Shown here one piece after another: positions 45,999 through 55,459 of a DNA stretch of 64,000 bases (position 1 is the stretch's first letter; each line of letters starts with the position of its first letter). This stretch comes from Sphingorhabdus pulchriflava (lineage in GTDB: Bacteria > Pseudomonadota > Alphaproteobacteria > Sphingomonadales > Sphingomonadaceae): NCBI RefSeq assembly GCF_003367235.1, contig NZ_QRGP01000001.1, positions 1,426,001 through 1,490,000 on the forward strand. Direction: 5' to 3'. Below the pieces are notes generated by a model. That model had not been told where the DNA came from, made no database searches, and saw only the letters and a program-made list of their open reading frames with translations. A program made the position numbers and the translations under genes.

Positions 45999-46964
45999 AT
46001 GCGTAAATTCTTCAAATGGACCGCCATAGCTCTGCTCGTCGCGGTCGCGGCTCTTTTTGCATGGGGCTATGCCCCTGACATCCCGGCTGACGAGCTGCGC
46101 GCCAAATATGCCAACGCCGAGTCCGAATTTGTCGATCTGGGTGACGGCCTGACCGTCCATCTGCGTGACGAGGGGCCGAAGGACGCCCCTGCCCTGATCC
46201 TGCTCCACGGTTCCAACGCCTCGCTCCACACATGGCAGCAATGGGTTGACCGGCTGGGCAAGGAATATCGCATCATCCGCTATGATCAGCCCGGCCACGG
46301 CCTGACCGGCCCGCACCCAAAGGACGATTATAGCGCAGCAGGCTTTGTCGACGTTGTCGACCGGGTGGCCAAAAACCGCGGCCTCTCCAAATTCTATCTG
46401 GGCGGAAACAGCATGGGCGGCTGGGTGACGCATGAATATGCCAAGGCGCATCCCGATAAGCTGCAGGGCATCATATTGGTCGATGCCAGCGGCGCGCCCA
46501 ATTCTCAGCCCAAGGCGTTGCCCATCGGTTTCCGTATCGCGCGTATACCAGCACTTCGGCCCATCATGAGTGTCATCACGCCGCGCAGCGTCATCGAACG
46601 CTCGCTAAGGCAGAGCGTCAGCAACCAGTCGGTTGCGACACCAACCGAGATCGATGAATATTGGGAATTGCTGCGCTATCCAGGAAATCGCGAAGCAACC
46701 GGCAAGCGTTTTGCTCAGTTTTCCAACCGCTATTCCACCAAACCGGTTGGCGAAGCTACGCGCGAGGTACCCGCGCTGATCCTTTGGGGTGATGAGGACA
46801 AGCTGATTCCGGTCAGCAGCGCCGAATGGTTCGCTTCAACCTACAAGAACAGCAGCAAGCAAATCTATAAGGGCATCGGACATTTGCCGATGGAGGAAGT
46901 CGCCGATAAAAGCGCTGAGGATGTACGCGACTGGCTCAGTCGAGCCAACTCAGCAGCCAAATAG
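45999..46964 (+). CDS. Membrane-anchored alpha/beta hydrolase
   Basis: A 321-residue protein. An N-terminal hydrophobic segment (FFKWTAIALLVAVAALFAWG) anchors or exports it. The hydrolase core follows: ALILLHGSNASLHTWQQWV is the oxyanion motif, FYLGGNSMGGWVTHEYA holds the nucleophilic serine, ALILWGDEDKLIPVSSA the acid and YKGIGHLPMEEVAD the histidine. The triad is complete. GGAGGACAG precedes the ATG at 45999. The substrate is unknown; it may share a transcript with arsC. Confidence 0.9.
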   Translation: MRKFFKWTAIALLVAVAALFAWGYAPDIPADELRAKYANAESEFVDLGDGLTVHLRDEGPKDAPALILLHGSNASLHTWQQWVDRLGKEYRIIRYDQPGHGLTGPHPKDDYSAAGFVDVVDRVAKNRGLSKFYLGGNSMGGWVTHEYAKAHPDKLQGIILVDASGAPNSQPKALPIGFRIARIPALRPIMSVITPRSVIERSLRQSVSNQSVATPTEIDEYWELLRYPGNREATGKRFAQFSNRYSTKPVGEATREVPALILWGDEDKLIPVSSAEWFASTYKNSSKQIYKGIGHLPMEEVADKSAEDVRDWLSRANSAAK

Positions 46965-46965
46965 G

Positions 46966-49320
46966 TCAGGCGACACTGCTGCGTTGAATATCCGAAAAGA
47001 GCGCGCAGGCATCATTGATGACCATGGGGCGACCGAAGTAATAGCCTTGGATCTTGTCGCAGCCAAATTGCTGGATCATCGCCAGCTCGGCCTCATTCTC
47101 AACGCCTTCGGCTGTCGTCGCAATGTCCAGCGCATCCGCCATGGCAACGACTGCGCGAATGATCGCGATACATTCGGCCTTACCTTTGGAAGCACCGGTC
47201 ACAAAGCTGCGATCAACCTTGATGGTATCGAAGCGGATATTGCTGAGATAACCAAGCGAAGAGTAACCTGTGCCGAAATCGTCGAGCGACAATTTGATTC
47301 CCAGTTTGCGTAGGCGGTCAAGAATTTGAACCGCAAGTCCCCCGTCACGAACAAAAATGCTCTCGGTAACTTCCAATTCAAGCCGCCATGCAGGCAGTCC
47401 TGTATCATGCAAAGCCTGCACGACCGTTTCCACAAAAGACGGGCTCGTCAATTGATCAACCGAGACATTGACTGCAACCTTGATCGAAGAAGGCCAGTTC
47501 ATCGCATCCGTACATGCTTGGCGAAGCACCCAGTTGCCGATGGGTACAATCAGCCGTGCATCTTCCGCCACTGGAATGAATTTAGCAGGCGAAACATTTC
47601 CGAATTTGGGATTATTCCATCGCAACAGGGCTTCGAAACCGACAACCCCATGGTCGCCATTAGCCTCTACCACAGGCTGATATTCGAGGTGGAACTGGTT
47701 ACTTTCAAGCGCGTTGCGTAACTCAAATTCGAGAACGCGTCGTTCTTCGGCATTTGCGTGCAGTTTATGTTGATAGCTGTGATGGGTATTCCCACCCTCT
47801 TCCTTCGAACGATAGAGGGCAAGGTCTGCACTGCGCATCAACAGTTCAACTGTTCGGCCATCCATCGGCCCGACCGCACTACCGATGCTGGCACCAATAT
47901 AGAGTGTATTCTGATCGACTTCATAAGGTTTAGAGATAGTATCAATAATCCGCTTGCTGACTTGCGCGACATAATTGGCATCCGATGCGTCCTTCAACAC
48001 AACGGCAAATTCATCGCCACCAAGCCGTCCACATAGCTCGTTTTCGGACATGATCATTTTCAGGCGTTTGGCGACCTGTGCGAGCAAGCGATCACCAACC
48101 GGGTGTCCCAGCGTATCGTTGACCGCCTTAAACCGGTCGAGATCGATCATCATAAAACCACAGCGACGACGCCAGCGATCGGCATCCGAAAGCGCCTGCC
48201 CCAATGCCTCGGTCAGTTGCAAACGATTGGGTAGACTGGTCAGCGTGTCAAATCGCGCGAGATGCGAGATTTTCTCAGCAGATTCACGTTGTTCGGTAAC
48301 GTCGGAGCCCACTCCGCGAAAACCCAGAAAAGAACCATCATCAGCTTGACGTGGAGAAGCGGAAAGCTCCCACCAGCGGCGTTTACCGTTTATAGTCACC
48401 GGAACAATGAGGTTGGAAAATGCCTCGCGCCGCTTCAATTTGTCGGCCAGATGGTGAAGCTCGTCCGGGTAGCGCCCGGTTTCCCAGCTATCGCCCGCGA
48501 TCAATTTCAGCAAAGGCTGGCCTTCAACAACCTTAGCTTCGGCTTCCAACGCAAAAGCGAAACGCGGGCTGGCATGAGAAATGCAGCGACCAGTGTCTGT
48601 CTGCCACAACCAATCAGCTCCGCTGTCTTCGAATTCGCGCAGTAACAGGCTCACCGTCTCCGACTTTTCCTGCAACACATTGCTCGCAAATTCATACAAT
48701 ATCTGCGCCTTTGCGCTGCGCAGAACCCCGAAGATCATCAGAGTACCCAATGCGACTGTGGCAAGTGCGAGGTAATATTCGCTATGCATAACCCAGCCAA
48801 CGACACCACCCAATGATGTAGCACCGATAAAGGCCGTAGCCACAATCGGCAGGCTCGGGTTCATCAACGATGCGTAGACCATCATCGCAAGGCAGACCGA
48901 CCATATTCCCAGCCACTGCGGCATGGCACCAAAGGTACCCAGTATCGGGAGCGCACTTCCCCAAATCAGCCCGCTGATACCTGAATGTTTTCCCATGCGA
49001 AGAAATTCGTGACGTGTCGCCCGTCCGCTCTGAATTAATTGCTTGTCACGCAGATTGGTTGCCCAAAGTGCTGCATATCCGCCAATTGCTGCAACCCAAA
49101 GTCCTGTGGCCCATAAGGGGACCTCACCAAAGTTAATCGCGAATATCAACAGGACTGATATGGCAGCGACCGAAAAATGCGCCTTGGCAAGATCTCGCAA
49201 TGACCGCGCCTGGATGTCTTCCAGTTGGATAGCCTCTATCCCACCGGGATCCTCAAAACCCAAAAGGGCCTTGGCGGAAATATCCCGAGGCAAGCCGTGC
49301 GAAGAATCTTTATTGGTCAC
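46966..49320 (-). CDS. Membrane-bound GGDEF-EAL protein with PAS domain
   Basis: A 784-residue cyclic-di-GMP enzyme. About five membrane helices span residues 47-200, then a PAS domain (GADWLWQTDTGRCISHASP, ending in FRGVGSDVTEQRE). A GGDEF domain carries GGDEF at 434-438, and an EAL domain carries EALLR at 563-567 and DDFGTGYSSLGYL. The EAL core looks complete. No RxxD inhibitory site precedes GGDEF, so product inhibition there is doubtful. GTG start. It could make or degrade c-di-GMP. It meets the convergent hydrolase after one base. Confidence 0.95.
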   Translation of the reverse strand: MTNKDSSHGLPRDISAKALLGFEDPGGIEAIQLEDIQARSLRDLAKAHFSVAAISVLLIFAINFGEVPLWATGLWVAAIGGYAALWATNLRDKQLIQSGRATRHEFLRMGKHSGISGLIWGSALPILGTFGAMPQWLGIWSVCLAMMVYASLMNPSLPIVATAFIGATSLGGVVGWVMHSEYYLALATVALGTLMIFGVLRSAKAQILYEFASNVLQEKSETVSLLLREFEDSGADWLWQTDTGRCISHASPRFAFALEAEAKVVEGQPLLKLIAGDSWETGRYPDELHHLADKLKRREAFSNLIVPVTINGKRRWWELSASPRQADDGSFLGFRGVGSDVTEQRESAEKISHLARFDTLTSLPNRLQLTEALGQALSDADRWRRRCGFMMIDLDRFKAVNDTLGHPVGDRLLAQVAKRLKMIMSENELCGRLGGDEFAVVLKDASDANYVAQVSKRIIDTISKPYEVDQNTLYIGASIGSAVGPMDGRTVELLMRSADLALYRSKEEGGNTHHSYQHKLHANAEERRVLEFELRNALESNQFHLEYQPVVEANGDHGVVGFEALLRWNNPKFGNVSPAKFIPVAEDARLIVPIGNWVLRQACTDAMNWPSSIKVAVNVSVDQLTSPSFVETVVQALHDTGLPAWRLELEVTESIFVRDGGLAVQILDRLRKLGIKLSLDDFGTGYSSLGYLSNIRFDTIKVDRSFVTGASKGKAECIAIIRAVVAMADALDIATTAEGVENEAELAMIQQFGCDKIQGYYFGRPMVINDACALFSDIQRSSVA

Positions 49321-49402
49321 CCCGTACGTATAGGCGGAGAAACTTACTTAATCGTAAGCGTGCCATGCCAAAAGCGTGTAAAATGCTGCGAGTTTTCTTG
49401 AT

Positions 49403-51127
49403 TTATGCGGCGATTGCGTAAGGCTGAATTTCACCCGACAGATAAAGATTGCGTGCCTTGGCCCGGCTGAGCTTACCCGAACTGGTGCGCGGCAACGTGC
49501 GAGGCGGGACCAATTCGACAACGCAGTTCATGCCCGTGACCGATCGCACCTTATCCTTGATCTGCTCACGGAGCTTGGCGCGCTCGGCTTCGTCAGAAGT
49601 GCGGCACTGGACGAGCACGGCGGGGGTTTCCTCGCCACCGTTGCTGACCGAGAAGGCGGCAATATCGCCGGATTTGAACCCGGGCAATTGCTCGACTGCC
49701 CACTCGATATCCTGAGGCCAGTAATTCTTGCCATTGATGATGATCATATCCTTGGCGCGACCGACTATATATATGTAACCATTGGACATATATCCCATGT
49801 CGCCAGTGTCGAGCCAGCCATCCGCCATGCAGGCTTCGGTCGATTCCGGATCGCGGAAATAGCCGACCATCAACGACGGGCCGGTGCACCAGACCTTGCC
49901 AATCACACGGTCAGGCAGGATGTTGCCATCGGCGTCGCGCACCTCAATCGTCATGTCCTTCACGGCCTTGCCGCAATTGACGATGGCACGATAGCGAGTG
50001 GGACGCTCGGGTGATCCGGGCACGCCGGTCAATTCACTTTCTTCAACCAGTTCGACCTGTATGCCCTCTCCCGGAGGCATAATCGACACGGCGAGGGTGG
50101 CTTCGGCGAGGCCATAGCTGGGAAGGAAGGCAGTAGCCTTAAAACCCGCATCGCCAAATGCATCGACAAAAGCCTGCATAACATCTGGACGGATCATGTC
50201 AGCGCCATTGCCGGCCAGCCGCCAATGATCAAATTTGAACCGTTCCGAAACGTGCGTCTGGCTCGAAATGCGGCGCGCGCAGATGTCGTAGCCAAAAGTC
50301 GGCGAATAGCTGATCACCGTGCCATCGGCGCGGGTGATCATATCGAGCCAGGCGAGCGGACGGCGGGCGAAATCTTCAGTCTTCATATAATCGGTCGAGA
50401 CCTGGTTGGCGACGATCGAGAGGAAGCAGCCGACAAGCCCCATATCATGATACCAGGGGAGCCAGGAAACGCAGCGATCCTGCGGTTTCAGTTCCATCCC
50501 GTGGCTGTGTGCCGACAGATTGTTGAGCAGCGCTTTATGCGTCACCGCAACGCCATGCGGGAAACGGGTCGAACCGCTCGAATATTGAAGATAGCAGATT
50601 TCGTCGGTCATTGCCTGCGGCAGGTCTGTTTTGAGTGCGATGCGATCGTTGAATTCAGCCCAATTGACGCCTTCAACACCACATTTGGTCGCAGCTTCAC
50701 CCGCCATTTCGGCCAGTTCGGGCGGAAAGAAGAGGATCGAGGGATCGCAACTGTTCAGCTGCACCGACAATTGATCGATATAGCTTTCCTTGCCACCGAA
50801 GCTGGTCGGCAAAGGCAGCGGCACCGGCCAGGCACCGGCATAAACGCAACCAAAGAACAGTGCGGCGAATTCAGGCCCGGTTTCGGCAATCAGCGCGATC
50901 CGGTCTTCCTTTTTCACGCCATGGCTGAGCAGGCGATAGGCAACATCGAGCGCGTCTTTGCGCATCTCGCTGAACGGATAGGGCCGCGCCAGTTCGCCAC
51001 GCATATCGTGAAAATTGAGGCCGCGGGCCCCAAGCGCTGCATAATCCAGCGCTTCACCCAAAGTTGCAAAGTCTGAAAACCGGCGCTCCAGCGTATCGCT
51101 GGAGGGCGTGGGTGTTAGACCTGTCAT
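49403..51127 (-). CDS. Fatty acyl-AMP ligase (FAAL)
   Basis: A 574-residue acyl-adenylating enzyme of the FAAL type, which activates fatty acids as AMP esters for transfer to carrier proteins. The phosphate-binding motif is YLQYSSGSTRFPHGVAVTHK, and CVSWLPWYHDMGLVGCFLSI is the FAAL-typical W-L-P-x-x-H-D-M-G-L-I-G block. VWCTGPSLMVGYFRDPE and the hinge DTGDMGYMSNGYIYIVGRAK follow. FAALs are usually next to polyketide or lipopeptide synthases; none is here, so it is an orphan. Its product class cannot be told. Confidence 0.93.
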   Translation of the reverse strand: MTGLTPTPSSDTLERRFSDFATLGEALDYAALGARGLNFHDMRGELARPYPFSEMRKDALDVAYRLLSHGVKKEDRIALIAETGPEFAALFFGCVYAGAWPVPLPLPTSFGGKESYIDQLSVQLNSCDPSILFFPPELAEMAGEAATKCGVEGVNWAEFNDRIALKTDLPQAMTDEICYLQYSSGSTRFPHGVAVTHKALLNNLSAHSHGMELKPQDRCVSWLPWYHDMGLVGCFLSIVANQVSTDYMKTEDFARRPLAWLDMITRADGTVISYSPTFGYDICARRISSQTHVSERFKFDHWRLAGNGADMIRPDVMQAFVDAFGDAGFKATAFLPSYGLAEATLAVSIMPPGEGIQVELVEESELTGVPGSPERPTRYRAIVNCGKAVKDMTIEVRDADGNILPDRVIGKVWCTGPSLMVGYFRDPESTEACMADGWLDTGDMGYMSNGYIYIVGRAKDMIIINGKNYWPQDIEWAVEQLPGFKSGDIAAFSVSNGGEETPAVLVQCRTSDEAERAKLREQIKDKVRSVTGMNCVVELVPPRTLPRTSSGKLSRAKARNLYLSGEIQPYAIAA

Positions 51128-51218
51128 ATGCTTTCCCTTAATCTGGCGATCCCTTATCGTGCCGTCCTACCCGACCTTTGGAGTTCAAATTTCGACCCGA
51201 CTGTGGCAACAATGCGGC

Positions 51219-51752
51219 GTGGCAGATGAACCAAAATGGAACAAGGCCCCTAAGCCACTGAATCCAGTGAAGTTACGCGACCTCGCGCTGCATTATGTCG
51301 GCCGTTACGCGACCAGCCGGAAGAAGCTGTCCGACTATCTGAAACGCAAATTGCGCGAGCGGGGTTGGGATGGCGAACAACCCGCCGATCTGGATGCGCT
51401 TATCACCGATTTTGTGCGCCTCGGCTATATCGACGATGCCGCCTTTGCCGCAGCAAGGGCGCGGACGATGGCGGCGCGCGGTCTGGGGCATCGCCGGGTG
51501 AACGAAGATCTGCGCGCCAAGGGCATATCCGAAGCTGATGCAGGCGATGCACAGGCCGAGAGTGCTGCACAAAAATGGCAGTCTGCCGAGCGTTTTGCCC
51601 AACGCAAACGGATTGGGCCCTATGCCACCGAACCCGCCTCGGAAGAACAGAAACGCAAACAATTTGCCGCCTTCCTGCGCGCAGGACATGATTTCGAGAT
51701 AGCGCGCAAGTTCGTCAAAGCTTTGCCCGGTGAGATTTTGGAGGCAGATTAG
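51219..51752 (+). CDS. recX: Regulatory protein RecX
   Basis: A helical protein of about 177 residues that modulates RecA. Tandem three-helix repeats are seen: LRDLALHYVGRYATSRKKLS, then DFVRLGYIDDAAFAAARART and RGLGHRRVNEDLRAKGISEA, the core of RecX. The start is uncertain. A GTG at 51219 gives a compact protein of normal size; the frame is open to a GTG at 51108. recA is not nearby. It is divergent from the FAAL gene and 4 bases before the cyclophilin gene. Confidence 0.88.
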   Translation: MADEPKWNKAPKPLNPVKLRDLALHYVGRYATSRKKLSDYLKRKLRERGWDGEQPADLDALITDFVRLGYIDDAAFAAARARTMAARGLGHRRVNEDLRAKGISEADAGDAQAESAAQKWQSAERFAQRKRIGPYATEPASEEQKRKQFAAFLRAGHDFEIARKFVKALPGEILEAD

Positions 51753-51756
51753 CAGC

Positions 51757-52398
51757 ATGAACCGCCGATTCGTCCTCGCGGCCCTGCCGCTGCTCATTGC
51801 CCTGACTGCTGCCACGCCATCAAAAAAGACGCCGTCTCCAGCGCCTTTACCCGATCTGGTCAAGGTTGTGCTCTCGACTGAGCTAGGCCCGATCGAGCTC
51901 GAACTCGACGCCAAGCGTGCGCCGATCGCAGCGCGCAATTTTGTGCGTTATGTCGACCAGAAACGCTTTGACGGGATTACCTTCTACCGGGCGATGAAAC
52001 TGGCTTGGGGTGAGCAGCCCAATGGCCTGATTCAGGCCGGCACCCGCGGCGACCCGAAACGCGATTTGCCCCCGATCGCGCATGAAACCACCGACCAGAC
52101 GGGAGTCCTGCATAAGACGGGTGCAATCTCCATGGCGCGCTGGGCCCCGGGGACCGCGAAGGGCGATTTTTCGATCCTGCTGTCGGATATGCCCAGCCTC
52201 GACGCCGATCCCAAATCCACCGATCCTGAGGCCCGCGCGGGCTATACGGCTTTCGGGCGCGTGACTGCGGGGATGGAGGTGGTGCGCCAGATTTTCGACG
52301 CGCCGATATCTACCACATTGGGCGAAGGTGCGATGAAGGGGCAGATGATTGCCAAACCGGTGAAGGTGCTGACAGCACGGCGGGTGGTCGCGCCTTAG
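51757..52398 (+). CDS. Cyclophilin-type peptidylprolyl isomerase, exported
   Basis: A 213-residue protein with a signal peptide (NRRFVLAALPLLIALTAATP) and a cyclophilin-like domain: VVLSTELGPIELELDAKRAP, ARNFVRYVDQKRFDGITFYR, then QAGTRGDPKRDLPPIAHETT and GAISMARWAPGTAKGDFSIL. The usual active-site block is somewhat altered (GDFSILLSD in place of the common SQFFI), so activity is likely but not sure. It acts in the periplasm on proline bonds of envelope proteins. GGAGG lies upstream of the ATG. Confidence 0.88.
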   Translation: MNRRFVLAALPLLIALTAATPSKKTPSPAPLPDLVKVVLSTELGPIELELDAKRAPIAARNFVRYVDQKRFDGITFYRAMKLAWGEQPNGLIQAGTRGDPKRDLPPIAHETTDQTGVLHKTGAISMARWAPGTAKGDFSILLSDMPSLDADPKSTDPEARAGYTAFGRVTAGMEVVRQIFDAPISTTLGEGAMKGQMIAKPVKVLTARRVVAP

Positions 52399-52452
52399 GT
52401 TTTTACAGGCCCTTCCCTAACCCCGCCCGCAAGCTGCAGGGGGATTTGTGGT

Positions 52453-53961
52453 CTAATTCCTCGGAGGTTGGCGGCGATAAGACAGCGCCTCGGCGACATG
52501 GATGCGGCCCACGGTCTTGCATCCGGCCAGATCCGCTATCGTCCGCGCGATCCGCAATATCCGCGTATAGCCGCGTGCGGATAGGCGCATCGCTTCGCTG
52601 GCTTGGGCAAGCAAACGCTGGCCGGGTTCGTCGGGCGTGGCATGCGCCTCGAGCAATTCGCCCTCCAGATCGGCATTGGTGCGCTTTGCAGTCCCCACCA
52701 GCCTTTCTGTCTGCACCTGCCGTGCTGCAAAAACCCGCGCCGCGACCTGTTCGGAACCTTCGGTTGGGGGTGGCAACACCAGATCGGCGGCGCTGACTGC
52801 CTCCACTTCGACATGCAGGTCGATACGGTCGAGCAGCGGGCCTGACACCTTCGACTGATAATCCGCCGCGCAGCGTGGGGCGCGGCTACAGGCGAGCGCG
52901 GCATCGCCCAGATGCCCGCAGCGGCAGGGGTTCATCGCCGCGACCAATTGCACCCGCGCCGGAAAGGTCACATGGCTGTTGGCGCGGGCCACACTGACCT
53001 CGCCCGTTTCCAAGGGTTGACGTAAACTATCGAGCACAACCCTCTGGAATTCCGGTAATTCGTCGAGAAACAAAATGCCGAGATGGGCAAGGCTGACCTC
53101 CCCCGGTCGCACCCGCATTCCGCCGCCAACCAACGCAGGCATCGAGGCGCTGTGATGCGGTGCTCGAAAAGGCCGGTTGCGCGAAATCCGCCCGCCTTCG
53201 AGTGCGCCGGCCACCGAGGCGATCATCGACACTTCCAGCGCCTCGGCGGGAGTCAGCTCGGGCAATATCCCCGGCATGCAAGAGGCCAATAGTGATTTTC
53301 CCGCCCCCGGAGGTCCGACCATCAGCAAATTATGTCCGCCCGCCGCCGCAATCTCCAACGCACGCTTGGCGGTCTCCTGCCCCTTTACCTGTTTCAGGTC
53401 CGGCCCGCGCACCGGTGCCTCGGCAATACCGGGTTCGGGCGGGCGCAAGATCCCCTGCCCCTTCAGATGGTTGAGCAGCGACAGCAGGTCGGGCGCGGCA
53501 ATGACCTCGACCTGCCCGGCCCATGCAGCCTCGGCGCCCTGCATCGCGGGGCAAATCAGCCCCATTTGTCGCCCCGAAGCGTGCAATGCGGCGAGCAAAA
53601 CGCCGGGGGATGCCGCCACACGGCCATCGAGCCCCAATTCACCGACCACGACATATTGCGCCAGCGTCTCGGTATCGACGAGGCCCATGGCAGAGAGCAG
53701 CGCCAGCGCGATCGGCAGGTCGTAGTGCGACCCTTCCTTGGGCAGATCTGCGGGCGACAGGTTGATCGTGATCCGCTTGGGCGGCAGTGAAAGGCCCAAG
53801 GCCGCAATCGCGGCACGCACCCGTTCGCGGCTTTCGGCGACCGCCTTGTCGGGCAACCCGACGACGGCAAAGCCCACCATTCCGGGGGCGATCTGGCATT
53901 GCACCTCGACGGCGCGGGCCTCCAGCCCCAGATAGGCAACGGTAGAAACAATCGCGACCAT
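52453..53961 (-). CDS. comM: YifB/ComM family Mg-chelatase-like AAA+ ATPase
   Basis: About 502 residues. An N-terminal Lon-protease-like S5 fold (AYLGLEARAVEVQCQIAPGM, KRITINLSPADLPKEGSHYD) is followed by the AAA+ core: Walker A VGPPGAGKSLLASCMPGI, Walker B LGILFLDELPEF, then the Cys block NPCRCGHLGD and a C-terminal helicase-lid region. In naturally transformable bacteria ComM is a branch-migration helicase for incoming DNA. The ATG at 53961 gives the standard start; the frame is open to 54012. Confidence 0.94.
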   Translation of the reverse strand: MVAIVSTVAYLGLEARAVEVQCQIAPGMVGFAVVGLPDKAVAESRERVRAAIAALGLSLPPKRITINLSPADLPKEGSHYDLPIALALLSAMGLVDTETLAQYVVVGELGLDGRVAASPGVLLAALHASGRQMGLICPAMQGAEAAWAGQVEVIAAPDLLSLLNHLKGQGILRPPEPGIAEAPVRGPDLKQVKGQETAKRALEIAAAGGHNLLMVGPPGAGKSLLASCMPGILPELTPAEALEVSMIASVAGALEGGRISRNRPFRAPHHSASMPALVGGGMRVRPGEVSLAHLGILFLDELPEFQRVVLDSLRQPLETGEVSVARANSHVTFPARVQLVAAMNPCRCGHLGDAALACSRAPRCAADYQSKVSGPLLDRIDLHVEVEAVSAADLVLPPPTEGSEQVAARVFAARQVQTERLVGTAKRTNADLEGELLEAHATPDEPGQRLLAQASEAMRLSARGYTRILRIARTIADLAGCKTVGRIHVAEALSYRRQPPRN

Positions 53962-54127
53962 GGCGCGGCAACTCCTTAGAAACAGGTCCAAAAGTTGCGC
54001 CATTTTGGCCACCGCGCGCCGCCAACGGTTAGCATGAAATCCGGCGAAGGCAAATCATGCCTAAATTCCTTTTAACCCTCGGCGCAGAGGAATTGGCAAT
54101 GCGCGCGCGTGCAAAGGCGCAGCCATC

Positions 54128-54844
54128 ATGGCAACACGTCCTCCCTTTCCCATCGGCATTGCAGGCCTGCTCGCGCTCATCCTGATCGCAGTGCCGAGCC
54201 ACGCGGCACCGCTGGAAACGGCGAGCGAAGTCTATGAAATCGAGGAAGTCGTCGAGCTGGATGACGGTGGCACCACGGCCGAGCGTTTCGTTGCCCAGCC
54301 CTTTGGCGACATCGCTCCCAGCCGCACGCCGCTGGCGAGTTTCGGTCCATTCCATATGGTCGCGCCCGACCGAGCCGAACTGATCGGCAGCGTCGAAAGC
54401 GAAACGCCAGCGCAATTCGCCGCGTTGCTGCGCGCGTTCCCCACGCTCAAGCAAATCGACATGATCGATTGCCCCGGCACTGGCGACGATGAGGCCAATC
54501 TCGCGCTCGCCCGGATGGTGCGACGTCATGGCGTCATGACTTATGTACCGGATGGCGGGTCGGTCCGTTCAGGCGGCGTTGAGTTATTTCTAGCAGGTAC
54601 CCAGCGTCGCGCGGCACCGACCGCTGAATTCGCAGTCCACAGCTGGCGCGACGAGGATGGCTTTGAAGCAGACGACTTCGCCGCCGACGATCCGGTGCAT
54701 CAGGACTATATTGGATTCTATCGCGAAATGGGGTTGAGCGAGACCGAGGCCCGCCGTTTCTACGCGATGACCAACAGCGCCCCGCACGATGATGCGCTGT
54801 ATCTCAACAGCCGAGATCTGGCGCGCTACGTCCGGCTCGATTGA
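54128..54844 (+). CDS. Periplasmic protein with ClpP/crotonase-like fold
   Basis: A 238-residue exported protein with a signal peptide (GIAGLLALILIAVPSHA). The core resembles the COG3904-type predicted periplasmic proteins of ClpP/crotonase fold. LKQIDMIDCPGTGDDEANLAL corresponds to the strand-turn-helix before the site, SVRSGGVELFLAGTQRRA to the serine/oxyanion region, and AEFAVHSWRDEDG brings a histidine. A serine nucleophile is possible but not certain. No partner is apparent. The family call is tentative. Confidence 0.6.
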   Translation: MATRPPFPIGIAGLLALILIAVPSHAAPLETASEVYEIEEVVELDDGGTTAERFVAQPFGDIAPSRTPLASFGPFHMVAPDRAELIGSVESETPAQFAALLRAFPTLKQIDMIDCPGTGDDEANLALARMVRRHGVMTYVPDGGSVRSGGVELFLAGTQRRAAPTAEFAVHSWRDEDGFEADDFAADDPVHQDYIGFYREMGLSETEARRFYAMTNSAPHDDALYLNSRDLARYVRLD

Positions 54845-54892
54845 GCTTCTGCCGCTTGATTAGCCGGAGATTTTCCTCTTAAGCCGCCTGGC

Positions 54893-55381
54893 ATGGAGGC
54901 TGCGCCAATCACTTTCCGAAACGAACGGCGACCGGGCGATGATCAGCTGATCGTCGACCTGCATCGCCTTGGCTATGCCCCCGAAGGCGATCGGTTCGGC
55001 CCGCCATTCTGGGACTTTGTCGCCGAAACTGTTGCCGAGGCGCAGCTAGACCAACCTAGCCGCAGCCGCGTCTGGTTCGCCGAAATGGATGGCAAGGCTG
55101 TGGGCTGCTCGGCGCTGGTCGATCGCGGAGAGGTTGGCCAGTTGCGCTGGGTGGTGCTGCTTCCTGAAGCACGCGGGTCCGGTGCCGGACGCAAGCTGGT
55201 TGACCTCGCGCTCCATCATGCGCGTTCATGCGGTCACCGCGAAGTCTTTTTAGAGACTACCGATGGCCTCGCTTCATCGATGGCGATTTATGAGAAAGTC
55301 GGTTTCGAGACGACCGACGCCCATGTCGAGCGCCTGTGGCACGGCGATGGCGTGCACGTCACCATGACGCTTAAGCTCTAA
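54893..55381 (+). CDS. GNAT family N-acetyltransferase
   Basis: A 162-residue acetyltransferase. RVWFAEMDGKAVGCSALVDR and LRWVVLLPEARGSGAGRKLV form the acetyl-CoA binding V/I-x-x-x-R-G-x-G-x-G/A block. SSMAIYEKVGFETTDAHVER is the C-terminal YxKxGF. In structure it resembles the stand-alone GNAT domains of MarR-GNAT proteins. The start ATG has only a weak ribosome binding site. The acceptor is unknown. Confidence 0.9.
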   Translation: MEAAPITFRNERRPGDDQLIVDLHRLGYAPEGDRFGPPFWDFVAETVAEAQLDQPSRSRVWFAEMDGKAVGCSALVDRGEVGQLRWVVLLPEARGSGAGRKLVDLALHHARSCGHREVFLETTDGLASSMAIYEKVGFETTDAHVERLWHGDGVHVTMTLKL

Positions 55382-55430
55382 TCCATTCAAAAGCAGTCCT
55401 TTCACTGCACTGCCTCAGGGCGATTTGACG

Positions 55431-55452
55431 ACATACCGACTAGTTGGTATGT
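55431..55452. promoter_or_regulatory. TetR-type operator palindrome
   Basis: ACATACC and GGTATGT are perfect inverted arms enclosing GACTAGTT. The whole 22-bp site pairs except at one position pair and is centred on CTAG. It ends 7 bases before the ATG of the TetR gene, where binding would block the operon promoter. Confidence 0.8.
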
Positions 55453-55459
55453 TTTGCAG

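Noticed and set aside
50225-51076. Open frame of 283 codons opposite the fatty acyl-AMP ligase
   Set aside because: Antisense shadow of a clearly real gene; product has no family features.
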